From positions 1 to 36,892 of the forward strand of contig CBFDCR010000051.1 of assembly GCA_965603365.1 (NCBI GenBank): DNA of 36,892 nucleotides, read 5' to 3'. Shown piece by piece: positions 32,794 through 36,892 of the stretch. Numbering within the stretch: the stretch's first letter is position 1; each line of letters starts with the position of its first letter. The position numbers and the translations under genes were made by a program. The notes under the pieces are model-generated. The model ran no database searches. It worked only from the letters and a program-made list of their open reading frames with translations, and was not told where the DNA came from. The DNA is from JAHELQ01 sp965603365. GTDB lineage: Bacteria > Acidobacteriota > Aminicenantia > UBA2199.

Positions 32794-35688
32794 TTAAGGA
32801 GGGGTGAGCATTTTGGTCATTTGGGGTTGGCCGGGGAGTTGGGATTTTAGGGTGAGGCTTGAGTCCCGTACCGCCTCCTGGCCTGAGGCCGTAATCAGGG
32901 CATCGAACAGGGCGAAGAAGGTATTCGTACACTCGTCAACGCTGTCGTAGGCATCCAGGGCCTTGCCCAACCTGGACAAGGCTTCTTCATATTTCAGGGG
33001 TGAGAGGCCCGATTGATTCTTGATGAGCTGTTGGAGATCGGCAAATCCCCCCACCAGTGCCTCCTCGATAATGTACAATTTATCGAGCACCTTCAACTGC
33101 CAATTTTGCAGCACCACCCGTTGGGGTGCGGGGAGATGCTCAATGGGTGACGAGGCAATGGGAGAAAATTCCCTGGAACCGTTGGTAAACGCTGTAGGGC
33201 TCTGGTGCCAAAAACCGAATACCTCCGGGGTCCAGTAACACCAGCCTATATCCCTGATCTGATTCTTGCCCGAATTTAAATAGTTGGCCAGGGTGAGCCG
33301 GCGGATGATGCTGCGCATGGGGATCTTATTGATGTCTGTGGTGAAGAGGTAGTCGAGGCCCTGCTCGGTGAAGCGCACCTCGTAATCCAGGGAGGTTGAA
33401 CCGAAGCTGCCGTCAGCGGCCTTTGACAGCAGGGGCGTGAGTGCCTGTACCGCTGCCTGCCGGGTCGGCCGGATGCCGAAGTCCACGGCATAATCGAGGT
33501 AATGGCTCAGTTCTTCCGGTGTGGTATGCTGGTCTTCGATGAGCAGGGTATATTTCCCGGACATGCCGGTAATGGCATTGACCAGGTAGCGTTGGGTCCC
33601 GGGGTCAAAGCTGGCCGCCCCCTTCGATGCCCCCACGAAGCCCAGGACCATGTTGGTATATATCCGCTCGCCATTCCTGGTTTTATCGGTACCGGTATCC
33701 AGGCTGATGTCGGTGGTAACGGTGAGAAGGCCGTTATCTTCACTCTTTATATGCTGTTCTGAGCGGGTGATCAATTTGGTTAGGCTCCGGTACTGAAAGC
33801 TCTTATGCCAGCCCACCACATTGAAAGCCACCGAAGATTGGCGGGACACCTGGTGGGTCAGAACGCCGGCATAGAGTCGGACCACGGAAGGGTCGTAATC
33901 CTCTAAAACCGTGGAAAAATCGCCGCGTCCGGCGGCCTTCATTAGCGCCCTGCCCTTCTGCTCTTCCAGGTTCAATTCGACATCGATGAGGGCATCATCC
34001 TCCTGGCTGCGGTTGTAGCCGACGTTCAGGTTGGCTTTCAAAGACTGGTTCAGCGACTCTTTAACTTTACCGTAGAGATTGTTTTTGAAATTATCCACCC
34101 CGGCGGCGATGCCGTGAACCTCAGCCACCGCTTTGCCCAGTTCGCTGTCCGATAGGCCCTTGACCGCTTTGCCGATGAGCCGCTCCACAAAGCCAACCAG
34201 CTTCCGGTCGGCGGTGCTTTTCAATTGATTCAGGTCGATCTGTTTCAGGCTGGAGAGGAATTGGTCTAAAGGAAATTTGGATTTGGCCAGGGCGATGATA
34301 CGGCGAAGCTCCTGGTGGGCCCTGTCTTTGACCAGGGAGAGTACATCATCGGCCCGCTGCTTGAGGGCATCCAGGCTGCCCACCACCTTGCCGTCGATGG
34401 TGATTTTGCCCAGCAGCCAATCCAGGGGGCGGCCGCCGGTCAAAAGATATAGGATATCACTGAGGTCTTTGCCCAACACCGAACCCTTTAGCTGATCCAA
34501 CGAGGTGAGGGATTTGATCTTTTCGAGCACCTTGACGATTTCGCCGTCCATTTTTTGGGCGATGGGATCGTAATAACGGTCAAACAGGGCCACCGCATAG
34601 TCACCCACGTTCCGGTAAGAGTCAAGGGCTTTGTTAATGGTTTCGATCACTTCGTTCAGGACGTCGCTGTTCTCCAGCCCGGCAAAGGCCTGGCCGGTCA
34701 ATTGCTCGATGTAGGTCCTGGCCAGGTCGTCCAGGTAGGTCTCGATCTGCTGAAAGTCGGTGTAATTTTTGATTTTGTCGAACAGGTTCAACCAGTTCTG
34801 GGCCTTTAATCCCAGCAAGGCTCCCAGAAACTCGTCGGCAGAATCGGGAAATCCCTGTATACTCAATTCGCCGCCCAGGGAGACATCGGCGGCGATCTGG
34901 AAATTTTTATCCTTGCTCTTGCGGATCTTCACCCGTGCCCAGCCGGGTCTGGAGCCCTGGCCCACCTCGATGCGAAAGCGTCCCGCCACCTTTGACAGGA
35001 AATCCAGTTTCCCCGATAACCCCAGCTTATAGTATTCGGAGATGTTCAGATCTTTCAACTGCTGGGAGGGGCAGCCGGAGATTTCGTAACCCAGGGAGAG
35101 GTTACCGCCAAAGGAGAGGTAACCGCCGTATTCCAGCACCGTCACCTCCCCGGGCTGTGGGGCGCCGGTGATGTCGGCGGGTAAATTCGCCTCTTTGAAG
35201 AAATCCCTCAATACATCTTCGGCCGGGGTGTCCTGGGGGAAGGCCTGCACCATCGACAGCGCACCATCGGTGCCGGCCTTGAGAGTGGTACCGACGGCCA
35301 GGGCGGCATACCGGAAGTCGCCGGCTGCCGACGCGTCGGCCGAGGCACCGATGGCCAGCACCATCAACAACTGGTGCGGATGGGCGCCCCGGGCAAAATA
35401 GTCTTCCAGGCCGAAGGTTTCCAGGGCCTTGAGCCGGTCGGCAGAACTGGAAGGCCACAGCAGCAAAACGGAGGCACCGGTTTGGGCGGATAGGCCCAGC
35501 GCCACACTGTCGGTGGAACCGAATTTTATCTCTTTAGATGGTCCGGTCTGAAATTTCAGGCTGACCAATTGTCCCTCCTGGGGGCTAAAGGGTTTTTTCA
35601 AATCTTTGACATCGGCTGCCAGATCAAAAATCCCGCCACGACTCATCAGGGCCTTGATATCTTGCTCTCCTAATTTCAATTCGAACAT
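32794..35688 (-). CDS. 964-residue protein of unknown family
   Basis: I do not recognise this protein. It has no signal peptide or transmembrane helix, so it should be cytosolic. Residues 1-280 look beta/alpha, including a glycine-rich repetitive strand region (GGYLSFGGNLSLGYEISG near 188; AADVSLGGELSIQGF near 266). About 282-560 is almost all amphipathic helix with coiled-coil character. About 565-800 is again strand-rich (LNVGYNRSQEDDALIDVELN). The end is helical. The sequence keeps normal composition and codon periodicity, so it is a real gene. GGAGG precedes the ATG and a sigma-70 promoter lies upstream. The ATPase-TOPRIM cassette follows after 164 bp on the same strand. Confidence 0.85.
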   Translation of the reverse strand: MFELKLGEQDIKALMSRGGIFDLAADVKDLKKPFSPQEGQLVSLKFQTGPSKEIKFGSTDSVALGLSAQTGASVLLLWPSSSADRLKALETFGLEDYFARGAHPHQLLMVLAIGASADASAAGDFRYAALAVGTTLKAGTDGALSMVQAFPQDTPAEDVLRDFFKEANLPADITGAPQPGEVTVLEYGGYLSFGGNLSLGYEISGCPSQQLKDLNISEYYKLGLSGKLDFLSKVAGRFRIEVGQGSRPGWARVKIRKSKDKNFQIAADVSLGGELSIQGFPDSADEFLGALLGLKAQNWLNLFDKIKNYTDFQQIETYLDDLARTYIEQLTGQAFAGLENSDVLNEVIETINKALDSYRNVGDYAVALFDRYYDPIAQKMDGEIVKVLEKIKSLTSLDQLKGSVLGKDLSDILYLLTGGRPLDWLLGKITIDGKVVGSLDALKQRADDVLSLVKDRAHQELRRIIALAKSKFPLDQFLSSLKQIDLNQLKSTADRKLVGFVERLIGKAVKGLSDSELGKAVAEVHGIAAGVDNFKNNLYGKVKESLNQSLKANLNVGYNRSQEDDALIDVELNLEEQKGRALMKAAGRGDFSTVLEDYDPSVVRLYAGVLTHQVSRQSSVAFNVVGWHKSFQYRSLTKLITRSEQHIKSEDNGLLTVTTDISLDTGTDKTRNGERIYTNMVLGFVGASKGAASFDPGTQRYLVNAITGMSGKYTLLIEDQHTTPEELSHYLDYAVDFGIRPTRQAAVQALTPLLSKAADGSFGSTSLDYEVRFTEQGLDYLFTTDINKIPMRSIIRRLTLANYLNSGKNQIRDIGWCYWTPEVFGFWHQSPTAFTNGSREFSPIASSPIEHLPAPQRVVLQNWQLKVLDKLYIIEEALVGGFADLQQLIKNQSGLSPLKYEEALSRLGKALDAYDSVDECTNTFFALFDALITASGQEAVRDSSLTLKSQLPGQPQMTKMLTPP

Positions 35689-35743
35689 ATTAATCCTCCC
35701 GGTTTATAATTCCCAAATAAGAAATTTGTTTTGAGCATAGTCC

Positions 35744-35772
35744 ATTTTAAAGGAAATACGAGCGCATTTCAA
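35744..35772 (-). promoter_or_regulatory. sigma-70 promoter for 964-residue gene
   Basis: On the minus strand, TTGAAA (35772-35767), 17-bp spacer, TAAAAT (35749-35744). It gives a leader of about 50 nt ending in GGGAGG before ATG 35688. Confidence 0.5.
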
Positions 35773-35825
35773 TCAGTACCCCATTTAAAAATTCCAGATA
35801 AAAAAGAGCCAGGCAGGTGAATCTA

Positions 35826-35854
35826 TTGAATTCACACGGCATATTCGCTACAAT
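35826..35854 (+). promoter_or_regulatory. sigma-70 promoter for HAD hydrolase gene
   Basis: TTGAAT (35826-35831), 17-bp spacer, TACAAT (35849-35854). It is divergent from the promoter of the 964-residue gene, with about 55 bp between the two -35 boxes. Confidence 0.6.
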
Positions 35855-35874
35855 GGAGTGGTGAGTGCAGCGGC

Positions 35875-36576
35875 ATGTGTTCCGAAAGTACAAAAATGAC
35901 TGATATCCGGGCTATTATTTTTGATCTGGACGATACCCTGGTGAATACGTTTGAATTGCTGGTCACCCCCCTGGAGGAGGCGGCGGCGGGGAGGATGAGG
36001 CAGGTCGATTCGGCACTGCCGGCTGCCGATGAATTGGCGGCCCTGTTTCTTGAAACAAGAAAAAATTGTCCCCGCCGTCTCGAAGAGGCCATACGCAGAC
36101 GACTGCCCGGGATTAAGGATCAGGCCCTGACTGAGCGGCAAAAGGTTTTTAAGAGTGCCGACCCCTGCCGGTTGTCCATTGATCCGACGGCCAAACAGTT
36201 GCTCCGGGACCTGGGCGACCATTACCATCTGTTCCTGCTCACCCAGGGAGATCCTGCCTTTCAAAATAGAAAGATCGACCACCTGAAGATCCGTCACTTT
36301 TTTAAAGATGTGGTAATTACCTCGCCGGACGGCGGGGAAGGCAAGGGCGAGGCCATTCAATGGCTGCTGGCGTATCACGGTTATGTGCCCGAAGCGGTGG
36401 TGGTGGTGGGCAACCGCCTGGATATCGAGATCCGGGTGGCCAGTCGATTGGGCCTGCGCACCGTCTGGCTAAAAAACGGCGAGGGCTGCTGCCTATCGCC
36501 CGGCGAGACCTCCGCCAACCCCCACCACACCATAAACAACATCCTCCACCTCCGCCAGGTCTTCCCCCTACCCTAA
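35875..36576 (+). CDS. HAD-superfamily hydrolase
   Basis: 233 residues. Motif I is IIFDLDDTL (DxD near 17-19), motif II LLTQGD (Thr), and motif IV region VVVVGNRLDIEIRVASRLGL, the GNxxxxEI form found in several phosphatases of the YjjG/HAD-IA type. A helical cap lies between about 25 and 95. It should be a cytosolic phosphatase for a small metabolite. The start may be ATG 35875 or ATG 35896 (MTDIRAIIF); neither has a clear ribosome-binding site. It is convergent with the DUF2442-like gene. Confidence 0.85.
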   Translation: MCSESTKMTDIRAIIFDLDDTLVNTFELLVTPLEEAAAGRMRQVDSALPAADELAALFLETRKNCPRRLEEAIRRRLPGIKDQALTERQKVFKSADPCRLSIDPTAKQLLRDLGDHYHLFLLTQGDPAFQNRKIDHLKIRHFFKDVVITSPDGGEGKGEAIQWLLAYHGYVPEAVVVVGNRLDIEIRVASRLGLRTVWLKNGEGCCLSPGETSANPHHTINNILHLRQVFPLP

Positions 36577-36626
36577 AAAGCAAAGTAAGATTTTTGGACT
36601 GATTGGTTGAAATTGAATTTTTACAA

Positions 36627-36821
36627 TCAGGCGATATGCCTTTTGGGAGATATGAAATTGGCGGAAAGCATCGACTCGATAGATAGGTGGTAATCAAGCT
36701 CATTCCACTCTATGCCAGTTCCCCGGCAAATCAACTTATAGCTTTTTAACTGCTGTACAGTGGCCCCCTGCAATTCGGGAAACCATTCCAGGGGAGTGGA
36801 AATGATCCGGCCATCATTCAA
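36627..36821 (-). CDS. DUF2442-like small protein, N-terminus uncertain
   Basis: 64 residues matching DUF2442: LNDGRIISTPLEWFPELQGA, then KLICRGTGIEWNELDYHLSI ending in SANF. The listed start is a TTG. In frame, the family-like HDTSHLNIRLNDGR continues upstream to 36848, where a TGA (36851-36849) stops it with no ATG. A better ATG (36847-36845) exists in a neighbouring frame but runs into TGA after five codons. The N-terminus is therefore frameshifted, lost or started unusually. DUF2442 genes often follow DUF4160 genes; a 13-codon open tail on the minus strand at 36892-36849 could be such a neighbour, but this is not shown. Confidence 0.65.
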   Translation of the reverse strand: MNDGRIISTPLEWFPELQGATVQQLKSYKLICRGTGIEWNELDYHLSIESMLSANFISPKRHIA

Positions 36822-36892
36822 CCGGATATTCAGGTGACTAGTGTCATGTCAGGGTTCGATTGACGGATAAAGATTCTTCAGTTTGATTCTCG

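Overview
The window reads as chromosomal DNA of a diderm (Gram-negative-type) bacterium. Evidence is an O-antigen/polysaccharide ABC exporter, a FadL-type outer-membrane channel, a second outer-membrane porin-like protein, TonB C-terminal domains and MEP-pathway isoprenoid synthesis (ispG). The large FtsX/MacB-type permease, the many eukaryote-like kinase parts and the Ste24-type M48 peptidase fit lineages such as Acidobacteriota or Aminicenantes, but the phylum is an inference that needs a homology search. Promoters visible by eye are of sigma-70 type, mostly TTGAnn-N17-TAnnnT.

Layout. 1-4758: cinA, a tRNA-m6A-type methyltransferase, wzm/wzt exporter genes and an rfaE2-type nucleotidyltransferase, tightly packed on + (envelope polysaccharide). 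4813-7293: a PP2C phosphatase, Ser/Thr kinase and membrane-anchored FHA protein, a compact phospho-signalling operon. 7323-11755: housekeeping and small metabolic genes: folK (-), a DUF4097-like envelope protein, ispG, an orphan HicB-like protein, an HDAC-like deacetylase and a nitroreductase. 11756-13650: a gene graveyard with a complex palindrome, a radical-SAM/SPASM gene lacking its iron-sulfur N-terminus, a REP-type transposase lacking its catalytic core between 11-bp inverted repeats, and a 3' scrap of fabF. 13652-17542 (-): pgeF, then a BsuBI/PstI-type restriction-modification pair whose endonuclease is frameshifted.

17768-24526: an FtsX/MacB-like permease (+), M48 peptidase with a small exported partner (-), an M20-family hydrolase with altered metal ligands (+) and a FadL-type channel (-). 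24527-25079 is the longest gene-free stretch. It carries twelve 21-bp tandem repeats between two divergent promoters. 25080-28627 (+): a STAND NTPase, an outer-membrane porin-like protein and a PstS-like small binding protein. 28686-35688 (-): a pseudokinase fused across a membrane to two TonB C-terminal domains, a two-gene AAA ATPase + TOPRIM cassette that looks like an anti-phage module, and a 964-residue protein of unknown family. 35875-36892: a HAD hydrolase (+) and a DUF2442-like gene (-) at the edge.

Most notable: (1) the pseudokinase-TonB chimera; (2) the helically phased 21-bp array beside a STAND ATPase; (3) the ATPase/TOPRIM cassette; (4) three genes (folK, ispG, pgeF) whose predicted -10 box lies exactly 6 nt before the ATG, suggesting leaderless transcription; (5) an M20 enzyme lacking key zinc-site residues. 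All function calls come from reading motifs by eye. No database search was run.
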